Shown one piece after another: positions 53,477-61,364 of a DNA stretch of 64,000 nucleotides. Source of the DNA: Pseudomaricurvus alcaniphilus (GTDB taxonomy: Bacteria; Pseudomonadota; Gammaproteobacteria; Pseudomonadales; Cellvibrionaceae). Positions within the stretch are counted from its first letter, which is position 1. Every line of letters starts with the position of its first letter. A program made the translations under genes and the position numbers. Where the stretch lies: NCBI RefSeq assembly GCF_011440395.1, contig NZ_JAAOIX010000003.1:1-64000 (forward strand). Direction: 5' to 3'. The notes under the pieces were generated by a model. The model made no database searches, was not told where the DNA came from, and saw nothing but the letters and a program-made list of their open reading frames with translations.

Positions 53477-54898
53477 GTGATTAAAAACTCCTTGCTGGGC
53501 GCCCTGCTAAGCGGCTGCATCGGCCTCGCGGGTTGCGCTGTCAGCAACACTGCAGCTACAACTGCCCGGGTCGAGCCGGATCCCTACCAGCCGCGGGAGT
53601 ATGTCGAAATATCTCACCCCGAGTGGAGCAAGAACGCCACGCTGTACCAGGTTAACCTGCGGCAGTACACCCGCGAGGGCACCTTCAAGGCGTTTGAATC
53701 CCACCTGCCCAGGCTGAAGGAAATGGGCGTTGATATCCTCTGGTTGATGCCCATCAATCCCATTGGCGAGAAAAATCGCAAGGGCCCGCTGGGCAGCTAT
53801 TACTCGGTGCGGGATTACTTTGGGGTAAACCCCGAGTTCGGCACTGTCGAGGATTTCAAACACCTGGTGGATACCATTCACTCCATGGGCATGTATGTCA
53901 TCCTCGACTGGGTAGCCAACCATTCAGCGTGGGACAACCCCCTGGTCACCGAGCACCCGGACTGGTACATCAAAACCCGGGAAGGCAACTTCCAGTCTAC
54001 CCCGTGGCGCGATTATGACGACATTATCGACTTTGATTACAGCCAGCCAGACCTGCGCAAGTACATGACCGAGGCGCTGAAATACTGGGTTAAGGAACTG
54101 GATATCGACGGCTACCGCTGCGACATCGCCAGCTTTATGCCCCTGGAATTCTGGGACAATGCGCGCCGGGAGCTGGACCAGATCAAACCGGTGTTTATGC
54201 TGGCAGAAGCCGCGGACCGGGATTTGCACAAGCGCGCGTTTGATATGACCTATTCCTGGTCTCTGTGGGACCATTTGCACGCCATTACCACCCAGGGCAA
54301 GAGTCTCAGCGGCTTGACTGAGGGGTATATAGCCGAGCATGTCAGCATCTGGCCGGAAAATGCCTACCGCATGAATTTTATCGACAATCACGATAAAAAC
54401 TCCTGGGAAGGCACGCAATTTTCCAATTTTGGCGACGGCCTGCTGGCGTCAATCGTCCTCACCGGCACCATTGAGGGCATGCCCATGATGTACACCGGCC
54501 AGGAGGCTGGCCTCGATCGCTCGCTCGATTTCTTTGACCGCGATACCGTGGTTTGGCGGGAGCACGAGATCGGCCAGATCTATTCCAAACTTTTCCATCT
54601 CAAGCATCGCAACCAGGCGCTTTGGAATGGCAGTTGGGGCGGCACCATGGAACGCATCAAAAATGACCGCATGGACCGGGTAATAGCGTTTTCGCGCCAG
54701 AAAAACACTGACAAGGTCATTACCATCGTTAACATGAGCGCTCAGCCAGTGACCGCAACCCTGCAGGAGTCCAATTACCACACCGGGGTTTACACCGAGC
54801 TTTTCAGCGGTGCATCCTACCGCATGCAAGCTGACGCAGTGGTGCAGCTCAAACCCTGGGAATACCGGGTCTATGTCAAAGACGCCACGAATAATTGA
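53477..54898 (+). CDS. Second GH13 alpha-amylase lipoprotein
   Basis: 473 residues from GTG 53477, chosen because AGAGGA (53463-53468) lies 8 nt upstream; a 9-residue longer frame from ATG 53450 lacks this. Lipobox LAGC (Cys20, or LSGC at 14). GH13 motifs: LDWVANHSAWDN, Asp216 (DGYRCDIASFMP), Glu244 (MLAEAADRDL), Asp306 (IDNHDKNSW). GPLGSYYSVRDYFGVNPEFGT and the short length suggest a maltooligosaccharide-acting alpha-amylase. It differs strongly from the preceding amylase, so the two are not recent duplicates and probably differ in product profile. Confidence 0.92.
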   Translation: MIKNSLLGALLSGCIGLAGCAVSNTAATTARVEPDPYQPREYVEISHPEWSKNATLYQVNLRQYTREGTFKAFESHLPRLKEMGVDILWLMPINPIGEKNRKGPLGSYYSVRDYFGVNPEFGTVEDFKHLVDTIHSMGMYVILDWVANHSAWDNPLVTEHPDWYIKTREGNFQSTPWRDYDDIIDFDYSQPDLRKYMTEALKYWVKELDIDGYRCDIASFMPLEFWDNARRELDQIKPVFMLAEAADRDLHKRAFDMTYSWSLWDHLHAITTQGKSLSGLTEGYIAEHVSIWPENAYRMNFIDNHDKNSWEGTQFSNFGDGLLASIVLTGTIEGMPMMYTGQEAGLDRSLDFFDRDTVVWREHEIGQIYSKLFHLKHRNQALWNGSWGGTMERIKNDRMDRVIAFSRQKNTDKVITIVNMSAQPVTATLQESNYHTGVYTELFSGASYRMQADAVVQLKPWEYRVYVKDATNN

Positions 54899-55026
54899 TC
54901 TCAGGCTTTCCGTCATTTGAGCGGTGCCATTGCAAGACGCCTTGCGAATGAGTCAACTACCAGCATATTCCTTGCAAGCTCTGCGGCTGCCGAGATGCTT
55001 TATAGCTCAAACGGAGCAACTAAATA

Positions 55027-55932
55027 ATGAAATATCAATTCGTCGGGCAATCCGACCTCAGTAGTTCCAGGCTGGTATACGGCTGTATGCGTTTGACCAG
55101 CAAGGATTACGCCTCCAGCCGCAAGATGGTGGAGGCGGCGCTGGCGGCAGGTTACAACCATTTCGATCACGCCGATATCTACGGCGGCGGCAGTTGCGAA
55201 ACTGCCTTCGGCAAGATTTGGCGCGAACTCGGGATGTCTCGAGAAAAAATCATCGTCACCAGCAAGTGTGGCATTCGCCTGGCGAACTCTCCGCAAGCGG
55301 GTTATCCCAAACGCTACGATTTTTCCCGGGAGCATATCCTGCACTCGGTGGACGTCTCCCTCTCGAGATTGGACTGCGATTACCTGGATATGCTGCTATT
55401 GCACCGGCCGGATTATTTGTTCGATGCCAGTGAGGTGGCCGAGGCCTTCGCTAGCCTGAAGAACAGTGGCAAGGTCAGGCATTTTGGGGTCAGCAATTTC
55501 ACCACGGCACAGGTGGCATTATTGCACTCGGTGTTGCCCATGCCGTTGCTGGTGCACCAGGTAGAAGTCAATCTCAGCAATCTCAACGCCCTGCACGATG
55601 GCACCCTGGAGCAATGCCAGCAACTGAAGATTACCCCGCAAGCCTGGAGCCCGCTGGCTGGCAGTATTCTACCCACTGCCTCCCATGCCCTCGGTGCTGA
55701 TACTGACCTGCGTTTGCAAGAAGAGTTAGCGGCACAGGCGCAGAAATACGGCGCCGCACCCTGGTTGATCGTGCTGGCGTGGATCCTGCGCCATCCCGCC
55801 GGCATCGCCCCGATTATTGGTACCACATCCCCCGCAAGAATTGCCGAATCTGTCGCTGCCCTGGGCATCGACTACCGGCGTGAGGATTGGTATCGCTTGC
55901 TGGAGGCGCGCAATGGGAGTGAAGTGCCATGA
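55027..55932 (+). CDS. Aldo/keto reductase (YdhF-like)
   Basis: 301 residues. AKR barrel with LVYGCMRLTS, the active-site Asp/Tyr of HFDHADIYGGGSCETAFGKIW, a Lys (VTSKCG), His of LLLHRPDYL, and FGVSNFTTAQV. It most resembles E. coli YdhF-type NADPH-dependent reductases of unknown substrate. A GGAG lies ahead of ATG 55027. Its stop overlaps the start of the next gene (ATGA), so the two are translated together. It could reduce a keto-sugar or oxidised sugar produced nearby; this is only inference. Confidence 0.9.
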   Translation: MKYQFVGQSDLSSSRLVYGCMRLTSKDYASSRKMVEAALAAGYNHFDHADIYGGGSCETAFGKIWRELGMSREKIIVTSKCGIRLANSPQAGYPKRYDFSREHILHSVDVSLSRLDCDYLDMLLLHRPDYLFDASEVAEAFASLKNSGKVRHFGVSNFTTAQVALLHSVLPMPLLVHQVEVNLSNLNALHDGTLEQCQQLKITPQAWSPLAGSILPTASHALGADTDLRLQEELAAQAQKYGAAPWLIVLAWILRHPAGIAPIIGTTSPARIAESVAALGIDYRREDWYRLLEARNGSEVP

Positions 55933-58595
55933 ACCGGTTTACGGCTGTATGGAAAACTGAAAATATTTGCCGCTGGAGTATTGCTCTGCTGGCATTATTG
56001 AGTGCAGGCTGTCAGCAGGACTTCCGTGAACGAGATAGTCGTCAACAAGACAATCGCCAACAAGAGTACGGCAAGGAGCAGCAAGCTATCGTAGCGCCAG
56101 CATTTGAACAACAGATTCTTGCATTCAGCACTTATGATGGACGCAGGGAAAGTGCCACTTTCAGGGTCGAGCGGGAGGAGGGCGACCTGCGCAGCTATTG
56201 GCACAGCACTAGCCAGCCGTTGCGTGACCAGCAGCCCCAGGCCGAAAGCTACCCTGAATACCCAGACCAACCGCGCCTGCGCAGCGGCAGCGTGGCGTTT
56301 GATGCCCTGTTCGCCCTGGCGGTGCAGGAAATGCAGCAGGACTCGGTCAGTGAAATCAGGGACGAGGCCTACAATGGCGGCGAGGCTATTGCCTGTGACT
56401 GTTTCGAGACCGGGGCAAAATGGCACTATGTCTGGACCCGGGACCTGGCCTATGCGGCCTGGCTCGGGCTGGGGTTTGTCGACCCGCAGCGGGTGCGCAA
56501 TTCACTGCTGTTCAAGACCTCCAGCCTGCGCCCAGGGGTGAGCAAAGCCGCTGCGGTGGCCGGCAGTGCCGATGGCCTGCAAATTATCCAGGACACGGGC
56601 AGCGGCGGGAGCTGGCCCATCAGCAGCGACCGGGTCAGCTGGGCCTATGGCGCCGAAGCGGCACTCAATAGCCTGCCTGAGGCAGCGCGACAGAAGTTTG
56701 CCAAACAGGCGCTAGCGGCGCTGGCCAACACGCTGGACAATGACCGCCTCGCGGTCTTTGATCCCGCCAGCGGCTTGTACGGCGGTGAGCAATCCTTTCT
56801 CGACTGGCGCGAACAGAGCTACGCCAGCTGGATTCCCGGGCAGCTGGCCAGCATGGCGACCGCCAAGGCTCTGTCCACCAATGTTGGTCACTACCAGGCG
56901 CTGCAACTGGCCGTGCGCCTGGCCAAAGAGAACGCCGATAGCGGCAGGGCGGTGCGCTACCAACGCTGGGCGCAGCAGTTGAAGGTCGCCATTAACCGGG
57001 AGTTGTGGATCGAGGAGGCGGGGCTCTACAGCAGCCTCACCGCAGCGCATTTCGACTACGCGGTTATGCCTCGCTACGACTGGCTGGGCCAGTCCCTGGC
57101 CGTTATCAGCGGAATTGCCGATGCCCGCCAGCGGCAAAAAATACTCGCCAACTATCCCCACGGCCCCATGGGGGCGCCGGTCATTTTTCCGCAGCAGCCG
57201 GGCATACCCGTTTACCACAACCGCGCCATCTGGCCGTTTGTCACCGCCTTTGGTTTGCAGGCGGCTATCGGCGTTGACGATTCGGCAAGTGCTAATGCGG
57301 CAACGACCAATGTAGCGGTGGCCAATAGCGCCATCGAGACGCTGGTGCGCGGTGCGGCGCTGAATATCTCCAATATGGAGAACCTGGAGTGGCTGTCCGC
57401 TGAGCCTCTGTTTAACGATTCCCGCGACCCGGCCCTGAGTGGCCCGGTGATAAACTCCAAGCGACAATTGTGGTCCGTGGCGGCCTACCTGGGCATGGTG
57501 GTGAACCGCATCGTTGGCCTCAACGCCGACGCCGATGGCCTGCGCATCGCACCGTATGTGAGCACCTGGCTACGGGATTACCTCGGCGCCAGTCCAGCGA
57601 TTGAGTTACAGAACCTGAACTGGCAGGGCAAGCGCCTGGATGTGCGGTTGCAGTTGCCGCTGCACACTGCTGGCGAAGGTTATTACGCGGTCGATGAAAT
57701 CCGCCTTAATGGCGAGTTGATCGGCAACCGCATCACGCTGGAGCAACTGGCGGATGTCAATCAGTTGCAGGTCACCCTGGGTAAAGTGGTTGCCGGTGCC
57801 AGCGCCATCACCCGGGTGAACTCCGACCCCCGCGAGTTTGACGAACGGGTCTACGCCCCCTACGAACCACACCTCAGTGTTACCGCCGGCAAGGGCCCGC
57901 TGCGTGTAAGCATCACAGATGAGCGCAATAAGGGTGGCGTCTATTATCGCCTGTTTCGCAACGGCAAACAGGTGGCGGACCAGTTGGCCGCCGGGCCGTG
58001 GACGGATCCGCATCCCGATCCTTACCAGTCCTGTTACGCCGCGGTAGCGGTGTTCAGGTCTTCCGGTCTGGAGTCCCACCACAGCCAACCGGTTTGTGCC
58101 CGGGTGGGCATGGAAATCGGCGTCGGCGATGCCCGTATCAGTAGCAGTGTCGCGCCGCGCCAAGCGGCTGATGGATTGCTGCTGCCGCAGTGGGGCAAGC
58201 CCGACGATCAGTTTACGGTAAACGATATCCGTATTGAGCAGGCGGGCTCTTATGCGATTCAGTTGAAGTATCGCAATACCCTGAATGGCATCAATACCGG
58301 AATTACCTGCGGGGTGAAGTGGCTGCAGGTGTTTGATAGCAATAATCGCCCGCTGGCGGCAGGCGTGATCCAGTTGCCGCACACGATCCCCGAGGCAGCG
58401 GTGGCCAATTTCTCTACGCCGCTGCAGCTTGAGTTGGCGCCCGGGCGCTATCGGTTGGAGTTGAAAGATTTCTACAATATGAGTTATTTGCAGAGCAATG
58501 CGACTTATAGTGGTAACAGCGGTGCCGGTGGTTTGAACGGGCCGGTCAATGCGTTTGATATTTACGGGGTGCGATTGTTACCGGTTGTTGAGTAG
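55929..58595 (+). CDS. Six-hairpin glycosidase-like lipoprotein, unassigned
   Basis: 888 residues. Lipoprotein signal with lipobox LSAGC (Cys29), then a Gln/Arg-rich charged linker (about 30-55). The middle (about 105-560) looks like an (alpha/alpha)6-barrel: WHYVWTRDLAYAAWLGLGFVDP, GSGGSWPISSDRVSWAYGAEAAL, YDWLGQSLAVISGIAD, PGIPVYHNRAIWPFVTAFGLQAA and SKRQLWSVAAYLGMVVNRIVGL are typical of six-hairpin glycosidases. The rest is beta-rich (GPLRVSITDE..., then a carbohydrate-binding-like module ending FDIYGVRLLPVVE). I cannot place it in a CAZy family. WTRD is reminiscent of GH15/GH63-type +1 subsites. It shares an operon with amylases and overlaps the aldo/keto reductase gene by 4 bp, so it probably acts on an alpha-glucan product. 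Confidence 0.75.
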   Translation: MNRFTAVWKTENICRWSIALLALLSAGCQQDFRERDSRQQDNRQQEYGKEQQAIVAPAFEQQILAFSTYDGRRESATFRVEREEGDLRSYWHSTSQPLRDQQPQAESYPEYPDQPRLRSGSVAFDALFALAVQEMQQDSVSEIRDEAYNGGEAIACDCFETGAKWHYVWTRDLAYAAWLGLGFVDPQRVRNSLLFKTSSLRPGVSKAAAVAGSADGLQIIQDTGSGGSWPISSDRVSWAYGAEAALNSLPEAARQKFAKQALAALANTLDNDRLAVFDPASGLYGGEQSFLDWREQSYASWIPGQLASMATAKALSTNVGHYQALQLAVRLAKENADSGRAVRYQRWAQQLKVAINRELWIEEAGLYSSLTAAHFDYAVMPRYDWLGQSLAVISGIADARQRQKILANYPHGPMGAPVIFPQQPGIPVYHNRAIWPFVTAFGLQAAIGVDDSASANAATTNVAVANSAIETLVRGAALNISNMENLEWLSAEPLFNDSRDPALSGPVINSKRQLWSVAAYLGMVVNRIVGLNADADGLRIAPYVSTWLRDYLGASPAIELQNLNWQGKRLDVRLQLPLHTAGEGYYAVDEIRLNGELIGNRITLEQLADVNQLQVTLGKVVAGASAITRVNSDPREFDERVYAPYEPHLSVTAGKGPLRVSITDERNKGGVYYRLFRNGKQVADQLAAGPWTDPHPDPYQSCYAAVAVFRSSGLESHHSQPVCARVGMEIGVGDARISSSVAPRQAADGLLLPQWGKPDDQFTVNDIRIEQAGSYAIQLKYRNTLNGINTGITCGVKWLQVFDSNNRPLAAGVIQLPHTIPEAAVANFSTPLQLELAPGRYRLELKDFYNMSYLQSNATYSGNSGAGGLNGPVNAFDIYGVRLLPVVE

Positions 58596-58620
58596 GCGTG
58601 TGTGGTAATAATAAAACGGG

Positions 58621-58925
58621 ATTAGCGCGGCGGCCCGGTGGGTGTGCCCTGCCAGACCGGCCGCAGGCTTTCCGCGCTTTTCGTACTCACTGCCTTTGTT
58701 AACAGCTAGCTAGGCGCTTTGCGAAAGTATCCGGTTTGTAAAAGTCTGGATTAGCGCGGCGGCCCGGTGGGTATGCCCCGCCAGACCGGCCGCAGGCTCA
58801 CCGCACTTTTCGCGCTCCCGGAAACTCGCTACGCTGCGCTTCGCTCAAACATCCGTCCGCGAAAGCCCGAAAAGCGCGGAGAGCCTAAACGCGACCTGAT
58901 TGGTCTGGCAGGGCACACCCACCGA
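58621..58925. repeat. Palindromic repeat elements, right copies
   Basis: 58752-58904 matches the repeat at window positions 1 to about 148 in opposite orientation (GGCTCTCCGCGCTTTTCG is its hallmark, here as the complement at 58867-58884). A partial extra copy in the same orientation as this one lies at 58621-58683. A frame across 58767-58970 (67 codons) is made of this repeat and is not a credible gene. Confidence 0.8.
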
Positions 58926-59120
58926 GCCTTGACCAGGCATCGAGCAAGATTCTGGAAAAAGAAAGAATAAAGATAAAGATAATGAGGTCCTCGTGAGAAT
59001 CAAATATCTCGATCTTCTGCAGGTTTTGGTGGGCATGACGGGCGTACAATCAGGTCTTGAGCAGATTTCAGTTCTTTAAGTCGAAAGTGAAATCACACTG
59101 TTCTTAGAAAGCACAATGTA

Positions 59121-59318
59121 GTCAGCGGTGGGGGGAGCCCGTTGCGGATCAATCAGGCCATGCTTATCCCCCCGACCACATTTGGGGTAGTCGGCAAGGA
59201 CTGTCTGAATCCCAATTTTTTGCGCGTCTTTATGCGCAAAAAATGGTTGAGTTTCGCAGCCGCCAAATGTGGTCGGGGGGATATGGCCGATCCGCAATGG
59301 GCTCCCCCCACCGATGAC
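59121..59318. mobile_element. Large palindromic MITE-like element
   Basis: About 198 bp almost wholly self-complementary. Outer arms 59121-59150 and 59289-59318 pair over 30 bp with two mismatches; GGCCAT...CCCCCCGACCACATTTGG is repeated in inverse in both arms; the centre is a perfect 11-bp stem ATTTTTTGCGC (59215-59225) with GCGCAAAAAAT (59234-59244). No coding capacity. It could be a non-autonomous transposon or a repeat family; a 24-bp tandem array follows directly. Confidence 0.8.
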
Positions 59319-59321
59319 GGG

Positions 59322-59433
59322 CAGATTACCCACATCTCAAAAGTACAGATTACCCACATCTCAAAAGTACAGACTACCGACATCTCGAAAGTACAGACTA
59401 CCGACATCTCGAAAGTACAGACTACCCATACCT
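59322..59433. repeat. 24-bp tandem repeat array
   Basis: Four 24-bp units (59322-59345, 59346-59369, 59370-59393, 59394-59417) and a partial fifth to 59433. The first two are identical, and the next two are identical to each other, differing from the first pair at a few positions, which shows stepwise duplication. The unit is a multiple of three and stays open (repeating ISKVQTTD-like in one frame), but no start site or family supports a gene. It begins 3 bp after the palindromic element and about 110 bp before the GH13 gene. Confidence 0.85.
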
Positions 59434-59543
59434 AAAAAGGGCAATTCATCGCAAGTGACCCCGGCAACCCAACTGGATTGTGATAAAGTTTGCCCAATAC
59501 CCTTTTACTCCTTGTTTATTACTTATTACAGGTATCCGGAACT

Positions 59544-61208
59544 ATGCCCAATATCGACAGAAAATGGTGGAAAGAAGCCGTCGTCTACCAGATTTATCCG
59601 CGCAGTTTTAAAGACAGCGATGGGGATGGGGTAGGGGACTTGCGGGGTATTATTGAAAAGCTGGATTACATCAAAAGCCTTGGTGTTGATACGGTGTGGC
59701 TGACGCCGGTGTACCCGTCGCCCAACGACGATAACGGCTACGACGTCAGTGATTATTGTGGCATTCACCCCGACTTTGGCAGCATGGCCGATTTCGATGA
59801 ACTGTTGGAAGGCATGCACGCGCGTGGCATTCGGCTGGTGATGGATATCGTGGTCAACCACAGCAGCGATGAGCACCCCTGGTTTGTGCAGTCGCGCAGC
59901 TCCCGGGATAACCCCTATCGCGATTATTATCACTGGTGGCCGGCGGAGAAAGGCAAGCCTAACTATCGATACTCGTTTTTTGATGAGGATAACAATGCCT
60001 GGCAGTACGACGCTACCACCGACGCTTATTACCTGCATTATTTCTCCGTCAAACAGCCGGACCTGAATTGGGATAACCCCGAAGTGCGGCGCGAAGTCTA
60101 TAAACTGATGAATTTTTGGGCGGCCAAGGGGGTGGATGGTTTTCGCCTCGATGCCTTCCAGTTGGTGGCCAAGGACCCGGAGTTTCCGCCGTTGCCGGAG
60201 AGCTGTGCAGAGGATATCAAACACGTTATCAGCTACCAGGCCATGGATCCCAAAGTGCACGACTATTTGCAGGAAATGCACCGCGAGGTATTTAGCAAAT
60301 ACGACCTGATGACCGTAGCCGAAGGTGCGGGTAATACCTTTGCTGACGCCCACGCGCTGGTGGACGCCGAGCGCAATGAATTGAATATGGCCTATCATTT
60401 TGACGGCGTGCATGTGGGCAGCAGCCTGGCGGGTTACACCCTGGCGGAATTCAGGGATGTCTACACGCGCTGGGAGGAAGCTTTTGCGGAAAAGGGCTGG
60501 CTGGCGATCTACCTGGCCAACCACGATGTGCCGCGGATGGTGAGTAAATACGGTAACGACAGCCCGGCGTTGCGCGCGGCGTCGGCCAGCCTGCTCAACA
60601 CTTTTGTTCTCAGTATGCGGGGTACGCCCTATGTCTACTACGGCGATGAGCTGGGCATGACCAATACGGAGTTTGAGGGTATTGCCGACTTCCAGGACAT
60701 CGCCGCGCGGAACAGCCATAAAAAAGCGCTCAAGGACGGGGTCGATATGGACACCTTTATGGCGCAGTTGAAACACCTGTCGCGGGACAATTCCCGTACC
60801 CCGATGCAATGGGACGCTTCGCCCAACGCCGGTTTTAGCAGTGGCACACCCTGGTTGCGGGTCAACCCCAATCACAGCGAGATTAATGTGGCGGTGCAGG
60901 AAAACCATGCGACCAGCCCGCTGAACTATTTTCGCCGCCTGGTGCAGTTGCGCAAGGATCACCCGGTGCTGGTGTACGGCAGCTATCAGTTGTGGCTGCC
61001 GGAGCACGAGCAGGTATATGCCTACAGCCGCCGGCTCGACGACGCAGCTGTACTGGTGTTGTTGAATTTTTCCGATGCGGAGGCCAGCGTTGATTTGCCG
61101 AATGAGCTGGTGCCGCAGGGTTTGTTGATCAGCAACCTGGCAGCGGCGCTACCGGTCGCGGGCAAGCTGGTGCTGCAGCCTTACCAGGCGATTATCTTCG
61201 CTTTATAG
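59544..61208 (+). CDS. Cytoplasmic GH13 alpha-glucosidase (oligo-1,6-glucosidase type)
   Basis: 554 residues from ATG 59544 (MPNIDRKWWKEAVVYQIYPRSFKDSDGDGVGDLRGI is the classic start of this family); an 18-residue longer hydrophobic frame from 59490 is less likely. No signal peptide. Motifs: DIVVNHSSDEHPWF, nucleophile Asp203 (DGFRLDAFQL), acid/base Glu260 (TVAEGAGNT), Asp328 (LANHDVPRM), and RDNSRTPMQWD. Such enzymes hydrolyse maltose, isomaltose, sucrose or trehalose-like sugars from the non-reducing end; alpha-1,4 versus alpha-1,6 preference is not certain from sequence. It would process disaccharides imported by the MalT-like permease. Confidence 0.93.
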   Translation: MPNIDRKWWKEAVVYQIYPRSFKDSDGDGVGDLRGIIEKLDYIKSLGVDTVWLTPVYPSPNDDNGYDVSDYCGIHPDFGSMADFDELLEGMHARGIRLVMDIVVNHSSDEHPWFVQSRSSRDNPYRDYYHWWPAEKGKPNYRYSFFDEDNNAWQYDATTDAYYLHYFSVKQPDLNWDNPEVRREVYKLMNFWAAKGVDGFRLDAFQLVAKDPEFPPLPESCAEDIKHVISYQAMDPKVHDYLQEMHREVFSKYDLMTVAEGAGNTFADAHALVDAERNELNMAYHFDGVHVGSSLAGYTLAEFRDVYTRWEEAFAEKGWLAIYLANHDVPRMVSKYGNDSPALRAASASLLNTFVLSMRGTPYVYYGDELGMTNTEFEGIADFQDIAARNSHKKALKDGVDMDTFMAQLKHLSRDNSRTPMQWDASPNAGFSSGTPWLRVNPNHSEINVAVQENHATSPLNYFRRLVQLRKDHPVLVYGSYQLWLPEHEQVYAYSRRLDDAAVLVLLNFSDAEASVDLPNELVPQGLLISNLAAALPVAGKLVLQPYQAIIFAL

Positions 61209-61282
61209 AGTTCGAGTTGGGAGGTTGAAAGGGTTTGCCACTGCGGGTATGCCAGCGATAGGTTCAGCGCTACTGTAGCCTG

Positions 61283-61335
61283 TTGACCGCGCTGCCGCCC
61301 GGACCGGGATATTGTCCGGGCGGCAGCGCGGTTAA
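61283..61335. terminator. Strong bidirectional hairpin between convergent genes
   Basis: A perfect 19-bp stem (61286-61304 with 61314-61332), extendable by three pairs, surrounds a 9-nt loop. It lies between the ends of the GH13 gene (+) and the phosphorylase-kinase-like gene (-). GC-rich, with only short U stretches, so it probably serves as terminator for both. Confidence 0.7.
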
Positions 61336-61364
61336 GGCGGCGACCAGCAGCTTCTGCGGCTCAC

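Noticed and set aside
58767-58970. 67-codon ORF with Arg/Lys-rich sequence
   Set aside because: It is a translation of the palindromic repeat that also occurs at the left end of the window; such frames are common spurious annotations.
59322-59433. Tandem array as a CRISPR
   Set aside because: The 24-bp units are directly adjacent with no spacers.
59142-59435. 97-codon ORF with eight-residue repeats
   Set aside because: Made wholly of the palindromic element and the 24-bp tandem array; the open frame follows from the repeat being a multiple of three.
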